NCBI GenBank assembly: GCA_905480335.1
Contig: CAJQPY010000008.1
Span: 26,398 to 90,397 of the forward strand
Direction: 5' to 3'
Source of the DNA: an uncultured Ilumatobacter sp.
GTDB lineage: Bacteria; Actinomycetota; Acidimicrobiia; Acidimicrobiales; Ilumatobacteraceae
Length of the DNA: 64,000 bases
Positions 44,727 through 53,330 of this stretch are shown here, piece after piece. The notes under the pieces are model-generated. The model had not been told where the DNA came from. It did no database searches and saw only the letters and a program-made list of their open reading frames with translations. The translations under genes were made by a program, and so were the position numbers. Each line of letters opens with the position of its first letter. Position 1 is the stretch's first letter.

Positions 44727-45220
44727 ACAACGAACTTTTCACTCTGCGTGTGAATGGTATCGATTACGAGGTTAGCGATTCATGGCTCGGCGAAAGTCTG
44801 CTCGACGTGCTCCGCGACCGGATCGGGCTCATGGGATCTAAGGGGGCATGCACGCAAGGTGAGTGTGGTTCGTGCAGCGTCATGGTCGACGATGTTCTCG
44901 TCTGCTCCTGTCTCGTTATGGGTGCGAGTGCGATCGATCAGAACATCATTACGATCGAAGGCGTGGCGCCGGTCGGAACGCCGAGCGATGTCCAGCAGGC
45001 ATTCGTCGACGCCGGAGCTGTGCAGTGCGGCTTCTGTACTCCCGGTCTTGTTATGGCAGTCCATGATCTGCTCAAGCGAAGAGGTCGCCCGACCGAGACC
45101 GAGATTCGTGAGGAACTGGCTGGGAACGTATGCCGGTGCACCGGATACGGCCGAATCGTGGATGCGGTGGAGCGAGTGTCGGTTCAACGTCGTGGAAATA
45201 GCCAGGAGGAATCGTCGTGA
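44723..45220 (+). CDS. Molybdenum hydroxylase [2Fe-2S] subunit (CoxS/XdhC-type small subunit)
   Basis: A 165-residue electron-transfer subunit with two [2Fe-2S] clusters. The plant-ferredoxin-type site is 'GACTQGECGSCSVMV' plus a Cys in 'LVCSC'; the second is 'QCGFCTPG' with 'NVCRCTGYGRI'. All expected cysteines are present. Overlaps the FAD gene (ATGA) and the large-subunit gene (GTGA). Confidence 0.95.
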   Translation: MNNELFTLRVNGIDYEVSDSWLGESLLDVLRDRIGLMGSKGACTQGECGSCSVMVDDVLVCSCLVMGASAIDQNIITIEGVAPVGTPSDVQQAFVDAGAVQCGFCTPGLVMAVHDLLKRRGRPTETEIREELAGNVCRCTGYGRIVDAVERVSVQRRGNSQEESS

Positions 45221-47526
45221 GCGTGGTCGAAGACACCCAAACCCTGAGGGCGGGCACGATAGGGGACTCGCCGGCTCGGCCTGACGGAATCAGCAAAGTC
45301 CAGGGGGGCTACGCGTTCTCATCGGATCTCAGCGCTGACGGATGTCTCTTCGGTGCGACCCTCCGCTCGCCGTATCCGTACGCGCGCATCGTGTCGATCG
45401 ATCAATCGGCCGCATGGAAGATAAGTGGGGTCGAGGCGGTTATCACCGCCGATGACGTGCCGGGGCAACTGACGTACGGTCTGATCAGCCAGGATCAACC
45501 CGTCTTCGCCTCAGATGTCGTTCGCTACGTGGGCGAGCCGGTCGCTGCGGTCGCGGCGCTCGATCCCGAAACGGCCCGGCGTGCGCTCGATGCCATCGTT
45601 GTTGAGTACGACGAACGTTCGCCGTTGCTCGACCCCGAGACTGCGATCGCTGAGGGCCATGAGTTGATCCATCCGGACGGAAATCTCATTCGCCACCAAC
45701 GTATTGTGCATGGCAATCCCGACGCCTCGGGCGCTGTCGTCGTTGAGGGCACCTACGAGATCGGCATGCAGGATCAGGCGTTTCTTGGCCTCGAAGCTGC
45801 TATCGCGTACCCGGATCCCGGAGCGGACGGCGTCGAACTGCATCTTGCTACACAGTGGCTTCACGAGGACCAAGGTCAGATCGCGGCGTGTCTCGGCGTT
45901 TCCGACGACAAAGTCCGCCTCGTACTTGGCGGGGTCGGCGGAGCCTTCGGGGCGCGCGAGGACATCAGCCTTCAGGTCCACACGTGTCTGCTCGCATTGC
46001 GGCTCGGACGCCCAGTGCGAATGGCATATTCGCGCGCCGAGAGTTTTCTTGGTCATGTCCATCGGCACCCGGCCACGATTTGGATGCGCCACCACGCCGA
46101 TGCAGCGGGAACGCTTGTCAACGTCGAAGCTCGTTTCGTTTTTGACGGTGGTGCTTACGCGTCTACATCATCGGCGGTACTTGTCAACGGAATCACCATG
46201 GCGCAGGGGCCGTATGCGTGTCCCAACGGTCAAGTCGACGGTTATGCAGTGCGGACCAACCATCTGCCGTGTGGCGCAATGCGCGGGTTCGGTGCGGTAC
46301 AAGCCTGCTTCGCTTACGAATCGCAGATGGACAAGCTCGCTGACGCATGCGGGCTCGAACCGCAAGAGATTCGAGTCCGCAACGCCATGCGCACCGGCGA
46401 TACGTTATTGACCGGTCAGCCGGTGATGAACGTTGCTCCTGTTGAGGAGTGCATTCGCGAAACGGCCGCACTGCCACTTCCAGACGAGCCGGTAGGTGGG
46501 GCCCCGCTCGGCGACGGGTCCCCTAACGTTATGAAGCTCCCGGGCGGCGCGGGTCGAACGGCTGATACTCGAGACATCGTTCGTGGGATCGGCTGGGGAG
46601 TATCGATCAAAAACCTAATGTACTCCGAGACCTTCGACGATTATTCGACCGCCCGCTGTCGGCTGACCGACGGCGTCGTGACGTTGAAGTTCGCAACTGC
46701 AGAGGTGGGCCAGGGTTTCATCACTATTGCTGGGCAGATCGCACGCACGGTCCTCGGCGTCGACGAAGTGGTCCTCGACCAGATTGACACCGGCGTCGGC
46801 TCGGCCGGATCGACGTCGGCATCGCGCCAGACGTGGATGAGTGGCGGGGCTGTTGATGCGGCCTGTCGGGCGGCACGCGAGCGGCTGTTCGAGGCCGTAG
46901 GTAGATCGTATGGAATTGAACCTGTTCGCTTTATGATCGATGGAACGGACGTGATCGACACGGCCGGAGACCTTCGTATTCCCGTCAGCGAAGCTTCGGC
47001 CGGGCTGGAAATTGAGGAAACGGTCGAATATCACCACCCCGAAACAGAGGATCTTGACGAATTAGGTCAGGGCAATTGCCACACGGCGTTCGCCTTCGTT
47101 GCTCATCGTGCTGTTGTAGACGTTGACCCAGAACTAGGTTTAGTGAAGGTGATCCAGATTGCCACCGCTCAGGACGTAGGGAATGCACTCAACCCCTTGT
47201 CGGTAGTCGGCCAGATTGAAGGTGGCATTGCGCAGGGTCTCGGGCTGGCGGTGATGGAAGAAATCATCCAGATCGACGGTGTGATCCGCAACGGAAATTT
47301 CACCGACTACCTCCTTCCGACATTTCTCGACATGCCACCCGTATTGACAACGCTGATTGAACAACCAGACCCTCATGCCCCGCTCGGCGCAAAGGGTGTC
47401 GGTGAACCACCGTGCATTTCGTCGACCCCGGCGGTGGTGGCTGCAATTCGTGACGCGCTCCGCCAGGCTGGCATCGAGAAGCCACTCAACCGGGTGCCCG
47501 TGCGTCCTGCCGATATTTGCCTCTGA
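45217..47526 (+). CDS. Molybdenum hydroxylase large subunit, purine-hydroxylase (XdhA/PucD) type
   Basis: A 769-residue molybdopterin-binding catalytic subunit. 'GVGGAFGAREDIS' contacts the cofactor, 'CGAMRGFGAVQACFAYESQM' is the active-site Arg segment seen in xanthine dehydrogenases, and 'GAKGVGEPP' near the C-terminus holds the catalytic Glu. The CO-dehydrogenase active-site loop (A-Y-x-C-S-F-R) is absent, so this is not a CO dehydrogenase. Together with the phosphoribosyltransferase downstream, a purine or similar N-heterocycle is the likely substrate; this is inference. No XdhC-type maturation gene is in the window. Start GTG 45217. Confidence 0.9.
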   Translation: MSVVEDTQTLRAGTIGDSPARPDGISKVQGGYAFSSDLSADGCLFGATLRSPYPYARIVSIDQSAAWKISGVEAVITADDVPGQLTYGLISQDQPVFASDVVRYVGEPVAAVAALDPETARRALDAIVVEYDERSPLLDPETAIAEGHELIHPDGNLIRHQRIVHGNPDASGAVVVEGTYEIGMQDQAFLGLEAAIAYPDPGADGVELHLATQWLHEDQGQIAACLGVSDDKVRLVLGGVGGAFGAREDISLQVHTCLLALRLGRPVRMAYSRAESFLGHVHRHPATIWMRHHADAAGTLVNVEARFVFDGGAYASTSSAVLVNGITMAQGPYACPNGQVDGYAVRTNHLPCGAMRGFGAVQACFAYESQMDKLADACGLEPQEIRVRNAMRTGDTLLTGQPVMNVAPVEECIRETAALPLPDEPVGGAPLGDGSPNVMKLPGGAGRTADTRDIVRGIGWGVSIKNLMYSETFDDYSTARCRLTDGVVTLKFATAEVGQGFITIAGQIARTVLGVDEVVLDQIDTGVGSAGSTSASRQTWMSGGAVDAACRAARERLFEAVGRSYGIEPVRFMIDGTDVIDTAGDLRIPVSEASAGLEIEETVEYHHPETEDLDELGQGNCHTAFAFVAHRAVVDVDPELGLVKVIQIATAQDVGNALNPLSVVGQIEGGIAQGLGLAVMEEIIQIDGVIRNGNFTDYLLPTFLDMPPVLTTLIEQPDPHAPLGAKGVGEPPCISSTPAVVAAIRDALRQAGIEKPLNRVPVRPADICL

Positions 47527-47608
47527 GACGCGCTCGGGCCTAGCACCCGGACCATCTTTCCGCGCAACATTCGTGGCCCTAGAGTCCGGCTGATCGATAC
47601 GACCGGCT

Positions 47609-47654
47609 GGAACGATCCGCCAAATGCGGAGAGGGTGGGCCTCGCGATCGTTCC
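47609..47654 (+). other. Candidate three-way-junction RNA structure before the phosphoribosyltransferase
   Basis: Perfect 9-bp outer arms (47609-47617 and 47646-47654) enclose two small hairpins (47618-47628 with a 3-bp stem; 47631-47643 with a 4-bp stem). It lies 51 nt upstream of the TAGGTT box, so it would be in the 3' untranslated region of the hydroxylase operon or in a longer leader. It does not match the purine riboswitch (stems are too short). It may be a terminator. Confidence 0.3.
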
Positions 47655-47704
47655 AAATTCGAGTGAGTACCCGACGAAAAATGGGTGAACACCGTTAGCC
47701 AAGC

Positions 47705-47710
47705 TAGGTT
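47705..47710 (+). promoter_or_regulatory. Candidate leaderless -10 box (TAGGTT)
   Basis: TAGGTT ends 8 nt before ATG 47719 of the phosphoribosyltransferase; no Shine-Dalgarno sequence. Confidence 0.4.
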
Positions 47711-47718
47711 CGGCACTG

Positions 47719-48216
47719 ATGGCTAATGAACGCGAGATCATGACGTGGGACATGCTGGGAGAAGCGACTCGCTCGCTGTCGCAGATGGTGGCTGACGACG
47801 GCTACGAGCCCGACATGATTCTCGGCATCGCCCGGGGCGGCCTGCTCCCAGCTGGCGCTGTCGGGTACGCGCTCTCAATCAAGAACGTGTACACCATGAA
47901 CGTTGAGTTTTACACGGGTGTTGACGAACGCCTTGACGTGCCGCGCATCCTGCCGCCGGCCCCTGATTTCGTCGACCTGTCGAACGGCAAGATCCTGATC
48001 GTCGACGATGTTGCCGACACCGGTCACACGTTAAAGTCTGTCGAAGAATTCTGTGAGGGCAAGGTCGGCGAGGTACGGACGGCGTGCATTTACGAGAAGT
48101 CCCACTCGGTGGTCAAGTGCGATTACGTGTGGAAGCGGACCGACGAGTGGATCAATTTTCCGTGGAGTGACAAGGACCCAGTCGCCAAGCGCGACTGGGC
48201 CGTCAAGGATGCCTGA
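47719..48216 (+). CDS. Purine-type phosphoribosyltransferase
   Basis: A 165-residue type I phosphoribosyltransferase. The PRPP-binding motif is 'ILIVDDVADTGHTL' near residue 95 and 'ILGIARGGLLPAGAVGYAL' near 34 holds the pyrophosphate loop. The hood and tail ('WINFPWSDKDP') resemble the xanthine/hypoxanthine-guanine Hpt-like group (COG2236). It probably salvages a purine base by coupling it to PRPP, which fits the nearby xanthine-dehydrogenase-like operon. It converges with the M50 gene with a 3-nt gap. Confidence 0.85.
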   Translation: MANEREIMTWDMLGEATRSLSQMVADDGYEPDMILGIARGGLLPAGAVGYALSIKNVYTMNVEFYTGVDERLDVPRILPPAPDFVDLSNGKILIVDDVADTGHTLKSVEEFCEGKVGEVRTACIYEKSHSVVKCDYVWKRTDEWINFPWSDKDPVAKRDWAVKDA

Positions 48217-48219
48217 ATT

Positions 48220-49293
48220 TCAGGTGCGGCCGGTCGCCGCAGCCTGCGCCCCGTCGAGGTGCTGACGCAGCGTCTTCGGGGGTACGATTCCGGCCAGTTT
48301 CCCGTTATTCCAGACGGTCACGACGGGTCTCAGAGGGTTTAGCCGGGGCAGTACGGATGACAGATCGTCGTCTGGCTCAGCTCGCGCAGTCTGGTTAAAG
48401 GGCACCATCAAGGTGTTGAGCATCACGAGCGCTCGCTGGTCCGCAGGGATCGCCCACAACTGGTCCTCCAAGACGAGACCGTCAAGCTGTCCGTCGTTGT
48501 TTGCGTCAACGGCGACCGCGCCCGCCTCGCCGAGGCGAGACCGCTGCCAGATCATCGAATCAGCGTCCATGTCGGGGCCAGCGTGAGCAAGGCCCCACCA
48601 GGTCAGATCCCGAATTTTGACGCCGTCGAGGTGCTCACCTACAAACGAAGCGGCGATCTCAGCCTTAGCGTTCATTGCAATGAACAGACCTGTAATGGCG
48701 AGGAATATGCCAGCTTGACCGTTGAGCATCAGAGCAATTCCGATGATGCCCATCGACCAGCCGAGCACTCGTCCAGCGTTTCCGGCGTCGCGCATCGCCC
48801 GGTACTTGTTGCCCGTGCGCGACCAGCGAATGGCACGCAGCACTCTCCCTCCGTCGAGCGGCGCCCCGGGGAGCATATTGAACACTGCGAGCAGCAGATT
48901 GACCAGGCCTACCCAGGCCACAACGTTGGACGACAACAGCAAACCGGTGCCGAGCGCAAAGACGCCTAGCGTCAGGCTGACGAGTGGGCCAGCGACGGCA
49001 ATGAACCCGTCGGCTCGCGGAGTGGGCGGCTCGCGGTCGAGTCTTGCTACTCCGCCGAGTGCCCACAGGTCGATCGATTCGGTCTCCACGGCGTACCTGC
49101 GGGCGACGAGGGCATGACCGAATTCGTGAGCGAGAATCGACACGAAGAAAGCGAGGACCGCAATGATGCCAGCGACAATGCCGAGGGCCGAAGCCAGATT
49201 GACGCCGAACAGAACTGCGATGAACGCCATGCTCCAGTGCGCACGCACCGGAATGCTGAAGTAGCGCCCGAGATGCAGAGAACCATTACTCAT
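48220..49293 (-). CDS. Site-2 protease family M50 metalloprotease
   Basis: Intramembrane zinc protease of 357 residues. 'ILAHEFGHALVARR' (H-E-x2-H) is in an early membrane helix and the third zinc ligand in 'FNMLPGAPLDGGRVL'. Six or so hydrophobic segments occupy residues 1-210, and the remaining 145 form a soluble domain resembling a degenerate CBS pair, as in mycobacterial Rip3-type proteins. ATG 49293 gives 'SNGSLHLGRYFSIPVRAHW', which is a standard N-terminus; longer forms are Arg-rich. Such proteases cleave anti-sigma factors or other membrane proteins; no candidate substrate gene is adjacent. Confidence 0.9.
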   Translation of the reverse strand: MSNGSLHLGRYFSIPVRAHWSMAFIAVLFGVNLASALGIVAGIIAVLAFFVSILAHEFGHALVARRYAVETESIDLWALGGVARLDREPPTPRADGFIAVAGPLVSLTLGVFALGTGLLLSSNVVAWVGLVNLLLAVFNMLPGAPLDGGRVLRAIRWSRTGNKYRAMRDAGNAGRVLGWSMGIIGIALMLNGQAGIFLAITGLFIAMNAKAEIAASFVGEHLDGVKIRDLTWWGLAHAGPDMDADSMIWQRSRLGEAGAVAVDANNDGQLDGLVLEDQLWAIPADQRALVMLNTLMVPFNQTARAEPDDDLSSVLPRLNPLRPVVTVWNNGKLAGIVPPKTLRQHLDGAQAAATGRT

Positions 49294-49303
49294 GTTGGCT
49301 ATA

Positions 49304-49309
49304 ACCGTA
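49304..49309 (-). promoter_or_regulatory. Candidate leaderless -10 box of the M50 gene (TACGGT on the minus strand)
   Basis: TACGGT on the minus strand ends 10 nt before ATG 49293, the edge of the spacing seen elsewhere. Confidence 0.3.
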
Positions 49310-49363
49310 GAACATTCGTTCCGATTCCCGGTCGCACGGGGGCCGGATCCATTTTCACCAACC

Positions 49364-50929
49364 TCACGTCGCGTGCGCGATGGCGACCGTCGCACAGTTG
49401 CGGCCGCTGGCACCCCAAACACCGGCACCGGGAAACGTTGCGGCACCCGTCAGGTAGAGCCCGTGGATCGCTGTTTCGTACTTCGTCATTTCGGGATTTG
49501 GGTTTCGGAGTGCAGCAAGGGGACCCCCTGCGAAGCTGGCGGCGTGGCCGGCCGGCAGGTGGAACTCAGACTCGTAACGGTCCGGAGTCATCGCCCGCCA
49601 GTCGACGATCGACTCCATAAGCCCTGGCTCGCAGAGGTCGGCAAAGGCCTCCAGCCAGCGGTGCGGCTCCACGGAATCAGTCCATTTACCGCGCAGCGCG
49701 AACGGCGTAAACAACGCCTCGATGCTCAGCACGTGTCGGCCTGCTGGCGCCATCGATGAGTCGAGGAGTGTGGGCACATTTACGAACAGTCCCGGGCGGT
49801 CCAGTACGCGTCCCCGCTGCATCAGTTTCCAGCCGTAGTGGATCGACGCCAGGTCGGGGGCTATCACCGTCGTTGGACCAAGAGTCCGGTCCGAATGCTT
49901 AAGTCGCGGCGCTTCGGTCAGAACGACGTCGAGTTTGGACTCATATCCGTCGGCGTGCGGCATCGCCTCCCAACGACGGATCAGGTCCCGCGCTACTGGC
50001 GGGGGGTGTTTGAGCCACCGGAGAAACGTGTCGTGCGGGTTGCATGCGGACACGACAGTGCGGGCCGACACGAGTGAACCGTCGTCAAGTCGCACGCCGC
50101 TCACGGCATCACCGGTGCAACAGATCTCGACCACACGTGTCCCGGTGCGCACTGTGCCACCGGCTGCCTCGAATGCGGCGAGAAGCGCAGCGGGCACCCG
50201 TCCACTACCTCCGATCGGGCGCCCAACCTTCGCGACGTGGCGCATCGCGTGCGTCAACGCACCGAGCCCGGAGCCGTCAAGCTCGGGGGAGATCCCCCAC
50301 ACCATCGGACCGGTCATCGCGCCGGGACCCCGGAGAATTTCGCTTTTGAAGAACTCTCGCAGTACATCGGCGGCACTGCGTCGGCTCCAGCGCAGGAGAG
50401 TCGGCGTTCCGGCGAATTTTTGCTGTGCCGCGATCCGGGCCAAGCCGGTCAGCGTGGGAGGCTCGGCTGCAGCCTCAAGGATCAACCGGACCGCCGGTAT
50501 TGCGGCCTTCGCGTAGCGGCGGTATCCCTCGACGTCGCCGGGGGAGACCCGTCCGATTTCGTCGAGCGTGGCGTCGAGGTCGTAGTGAGTCGACCAGCCG
50601 ATTCCTTCAGTCGTCGACGACCAAGTCATGTTGTGTTGGGCGGGCTCCACATCGAGGTACTCAAGGCCGTGTTCGACGAGGCCAAGTTCCTCGATCACTG
50701 GCGTCGTGCGGAACGTTAAGTGGTCGCAGTTGCAAATATTTACGGTTGCGCCGGCGAACGGCTCGCTCGCTGCGGTACCACCAACCTGTTTACGAGCTTC
50801 GACGAGCAGCGTCGAGAGGCCGGCGCGGGCGAGGTAGGCGGCCGTGACGAGGCCGTTGTGTCCAGCTCCGATAACCACCGCATCGACATCGGTGTCGGGG
50901 TTGGCAGCGGTGGCGGTAGAGGAGGCCAT
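49364..50929 (-). CDS. Phytoene-desaturase-like FAD oxidoreductase
   Basis: A 521-residue NAD(P)/FAD-binding amine-oxidase-fold protein. The N-terminus has 'AVVIGAGHNGLVTAAYLARAG' (core GxGxxG) and 'LVEARKQVGGTAASE', and the C-terminus has 'LYLTGAATFPGAGVWGASG', both standard for the carotenoid desaturase/retinol saturase group. No phytoene synthase or other carotenoid gene is in the window, so the substrate is open. ATG 50929 was chosen; no clear -10 or ribosome-binding site was seen. Divergent from the creatininase-family gene (47-nt gap). Confidence 0.87.
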   Translation of the reverse strand: MASSTATAANPDTDVDAVVIGAGHNGLVTAAYLARAGLSTLLVEARKQVGGTAASEPFAGATVNICNCDHLTFRTTPVIEELGLVEHGLEYLDVEPAQHNMTWSSTTEGIGWSTHYDLDATLDEIGRVSPGDVEGYRRYAKAAIPAVRLILEAAAEPPTLTGLARIAAQQKFAGTPTLLRWSRRSAADVLREFFKSEILRGPGAMTGPMVWGISPELDGSGLGALTHAMRHVAKVGRPIGGSGRVPAALLAAFEAAGGTVRTGTRVVEICCTGDAVSGVRLDDGSLVSARTVVSACNPHDTFLRWLKHPPPVARDLIRRWEAMPHADGYESKLDVVLTEAPRLKHSDRTLGPTTVIAPDLASIHYGWKLMQRGRVLDRPGLFVNVPTLLDSSMAPAGRHVLSIEALFTPFALRGKWTDSVEPHRWLEAFADLCEPGLMESIVDWRAMTPDRYESEFHLPAGHAASFAGGPLAALRNPNPEMTKYETAIHGLYLTGAATFPGAGVWGASGRNCATVAIAHAT

Positions 50930-50964
50930 TGAAGCCAGTCTCTCGCACCAGGTGGCCCAGGACG

Positions 50965-50970
50965 TAATGT
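50965..50970 (+). promoter_or_regulatory. Candidate leaderless -10 box (TAATGT)
   Basis: TAATGT ends 6 nt before GTG 50977 of the creatininase-family gene; no Shine-Dalgarno sequence. Confidence 0.4.
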
Positions 50971-50976
50971 TGCCTC

Positions 50977-51771
50977 GTGCTTCCAACTGCCGTCCCGCCC
51001 GCTTCTCGTCGACTCGACGAATTGCGGGCGCCGGATCTGAACCGGCTGGTGACCGACCGCTCCATTTTTGTGCAGCCTCTAGGGGCCGTTGAACAGCACG
51101 GCCCGCATCTCCCATTCAATACTGACCTTGTGATCGCGGACCGAGTCGCCACTGCTGCCGTCGAGCGAGTCGGCGTGGAGCATGACGTGTGGTTGCTACC
51201 GCCGCTGGCGTACACCAAGTCGAACGAGCACGCGTGGTCGTCGGGTACGATCTGGTTGTCCGCCGACACGCTGCTGAGGGTTCTCGACGACATCGGTCGG
51301 TGCGTTGCGAAGACGCCAGCTCGGCGACTGGTCTTTATGAATGGCCACGGAGGCAACTCTGCGCTAGTCGACGTTGCAAACCGGGAGCTTCGGCTGCGCC
51401 ACGGTTTGATGACCTTTTTAGCGCACCCGGGCGTTCCTCCTGATCAAGGTGGAATCTCGGCAGCTGATGAGCATGGAATGGGCATCCATGGCGGGACCGA
51501 CGAGACATCGATCATGTTGCACCTCGCCCCAGAACTGGTTGACATGACGGCAGCAGTCAGGAACATCCCAGCCGAACTCATCAACAATCGACACGTCCGA
51601 TTTGGTGGGAGCGTCGGCTTTGGTTGGCTGTCGAGTGATTTCGGATCGGATGGACACATCGGCGACCCGACGACGGCGACTGCTGAACGAGGCGGTGACC
51701 TGTTCGAAGCTGCGGTTGCATCTTTTTGTCATGCGCTCAAAGAAATCTCTGAGTTCAGTCTGCCGATGTAA
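50977..51771 (+). CDS. Creatininase-family amidohydrolase
   Basis: A 264-residue metal-dependent hydrolase of the family that includes creatininase, the FAPy deformylase ArfB and the mycofactocin peptidase MftE. Metal ligands are seen in 'GAVEQHGPHLPFNTD' near residue 37, 'NGHGGNSA' near 124 and 'HGGTDETS' near 170. No mycofactocin precursor or radical SAM gene is nearby, so MftE is unlikely. GTG 50977 is supported by TAATGT 6 nt upstream. It overlaps the end of the convergent lipoprotein gene by 17 nt. Substrate may be a cyclic amide handled by the adjacent deaminase and transporter; this is inference. Confidence 0.87.
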   Translation: MLPTAVPPASRRLDELRAPDLNRLVTDRSIFVQPLGAVEQHGPHLPFNTDLVIADRVATAAVERVGVEHDVWLLPPLAYTKSNEHAWSSGTIWLSADTLLRVLDDIGRCVAKTPARRLVFMNGHGGNSALVDVANRELRLRHGLMTFLAHPGVPPDQGGISAADEHGMGIHGGTDETSIMLHLAPELVDMTAAVRNIPAELINNRHVRFGGSVGFGWLSSDFGSDGHIGDPTTATAERGGDLFEAAVASFCHALKEISEFSLPM

Positions 51772-52978
51772 TCGTGGGGTCGATGAACTCGTTGGTCACG
51801 AGGTCGTCGACGGGGGGGGCGTCGATACCGAGTGCAGTGGCCCACTGAGGCAGGAAGGCCTCGAGCCGGTCCGTTTCGAAATCGCCGAGCGTCGCGTTCG
51901 TTCCTGCGCCAAACACACCGGTCTCTCGTCCGCTCGCGACACCGGCGTCCATTAATTCGGCGGTGAGGCGTGCCAGCGGGGCGAATCGTGCGCGGAGGTC
52001 GGCCATTTTCACGTTTGTTGGCCCTGGATCGTTGCCGTAGGCGGCGATCGCCTCTTGGATCAGTGGAACGAGCCGGCCGAGGCATGTCTGTCGTTCGTCA
52101 ATGTCGATGGGTCGAGCGGCGAGGCTGTCGTCGTACACCGCCCAACCAGCATCGGCAGCCGCAATTGCGGTCACCGGCCGATCCCATTGCGGGAGCGCCG
52201 TGAGGAGTGCTGGTTCGACGAGCAGGTCGCCCTGCTGAGCAATCGCTCCATTCGACTGGACGAATGCAGCCGGCTCTCCATCAAAACCTGCGACAAGCTG
52301 CTCAGGCGCCAGCGACCCGGTCGCAGTCAGAAAAGTAATGAACGGTTCATCGGTCACGTGTCGAATTTCGATGCCGGCATCGCGCACCGCCTCGACTGTT
52401 TTGAGCCCCGGATAGGTGGCTGGGTCGACGATAAGCGCGTCGTGTGAGCGATCCGTGAGAGTCACGACACCGACAGAGGCGACGGCACCAGCGTTCCGCA
52501 AGGCCACCGCTGTCGACACCTGAGCCAACAGCAGCTCCGGATCTTCATCCAGCAGAACTAGAGGGTCGCGGAAGCCGATCGCTGGGCCACCCGAGCGAAT
52601 CTCGAGCACGACATCTTCGACGGTGCCGTCGACCCGAACAAGCGGCGCGGATACTCCTTGAGTAGCGACATCGACGAGCTGATCGGGCCCAAGTAGGAGA
52701 TGGAGGGGTCCAACTGCCGGGTCAGGCAATGAGTCGGTCTGGATCGCGACGGTTGTTGGGCAGACGTCAGCAAGTGGGCCGTCCTCGATCCTAGAAGTGG
52801 ACGGCGGCGCGGTCGAAGCGTCCGTCACCGCAACCACGGCTGTATTGTTTTGCAGCGTTGTCGACGCCGGGCTTGACTGCGTGTTGCTGGTCGCACATCC
52901 GACGGTTCCAATCGCGACGATGGCGACTGCTGCAGCGAACTTCTTGCGCCCATCGGCGCACCCGTACAGTCGAAACAT
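51755..52978 (-). CDS. Substrate-binding-like lipoprotein, degenerate paralogue
   Basis: A 407-residue exported lipoprotein. Signal sequence 'KKFAAAVAIVAIGTVGC' gives a lipobox Val-Gly-Cys with Cys28, then a Thr/Ser-rich linker. From residue 73 it parallels the substrate-binding protein at 56385: 'CPTTVAIQTDSLPDPAVG' versus 'CPSELVIQTDWFPELEHG'. The Asp-Trp-Phe-Pro...His-Gly ligand-site pattern of ThiY/NMT1-type proteins is lost here (DSLP...VG). It may bind another ligand or act as a sensor. ATG 52978 shares the bases CATG with the divergent VOC gene's ATG. The stop lies 17 nt inside the end of the creatininase-family gene. Confidence 0.82.
   Translation of the reverse strand: MFRLYGCADGRKKFAAAVAIVAIGTVGCATSNTQSSPASTTLQNNTAVVAVTDASTAPPSTSRIEDGPLADVCPTTVAIQTDSLPDPAVGPLHLLLGPDQLVDVATQGVSAPLVRVDGTVEDVVLEIRSGGPAIGFRDPLVLLDEDPELLLAQVSTAVALRNAGAVASVGVVTLTDRSHDALIVDPATYPGLKTVEAVRDAGIEIRHVTDEPFITFLTATGSLAPEQLVAGFDGEPAAFVQSNGAIAQQGDLLVEPALLTALPQWDRPVTAIAAADAGWAVYDDSLAARPIDIDERQTCLGRLVPLIQEAIAAYGNDPGPTNVKMADLRARFAPLARLTAELMDAGVASGRETGVFGAGTNATLGDFETDRLEAFLPQWATALGIDAPPVDDLVTNEFIDPTITSAD
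52965..52970 (+). promoter_or_regulatory. Candidate leaderless -10 box of the VOC gene (TACAGT)
   Basis: TACAGT ends 6 nt before ATG 52977 and lies inside the first codons of the divergent lipoprotein gene. Confidence 0.4.
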
Positions 52979-53330
52979 GCCCGTGGCATTTGACTTGGTT
53001 ACTTTCGATTCTCCCACGCCAGATAATCTTGCCTCGTTCTGGAGCTCGGTACTCGGCATGGTCGAGACCGAGCGAGAAGATGGAGACCGTTGGATCGTGC
53101 TCGGCACCCCGGACGGGGTGCGTCGAATCGGCATTCAGCGTGGGTCAACAGCGGTCGGTTCTGCGCATCTCGACCTTGCGTGCGAGGCCGATGAGTTCGA
53201 TGTCGAACTAACGCGGCTGGTAGGTCTCGGTGCGGAAGTCGTCGAATTGCCCCGACACGAGCCGTACGGTTCGATTGTGAACCTCGCTGACCCGGATGGC
53301 AACCCGTTCGACCTGTGCGCTTATCATTGA
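52977..53330 (+). CDS. VOC (glyoxalase/bleomycin-resistance) family protein
   Basis: A 117-residue vicinal-oxygen-chelate fold protein. The two beta-alpha-beta-beta-beta halves are visible: 'DLVTFDSPTPDNLASFWSSV' and 'GSAHLDLACEADEFDVELTR', ending with the family's 'VNLADPDGNPFDLC'. Such small single-domain members are often dimeric with unclear substrates. Its stop overlaps the amidohydrolase start (TGATG), so it is part of that operon. ATG 52977 could be replaced by GTG 52983 three codons in. Confidence 0.85.
   Translation: MPVAFDLVTFDSPTPDNLASFWSSVLGMVETEREDGDRWIVLGTPDGVRRIGIQRGSTAVGSAHLDLACEADEFDVELTRLVGLGAEVVELPRHEPYGSIVNLADPDGNPFDLCAYH

Noticed and set aside
45217..47526. CO dehydrogenase large subunit
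   Set aside because: The active-site loop A-Y-x-C-S-F-R is missing; the segment 'CGAMRGFG' is of the purine hydroxylase type.
47609..47654. Purine riboswitch
   Set aside because: The hairpin stems are 3-4 bp and loops 5 nt, far from the P2/P3 and loop sequences of purine riboswitches.
50977..51771. Mycofactocin peptidase MftE
   Set aside because: No mycofactocin precursor, MftC radical SAM or glycosyltransferase genes are nearby; only the general creatininase family can be supported.
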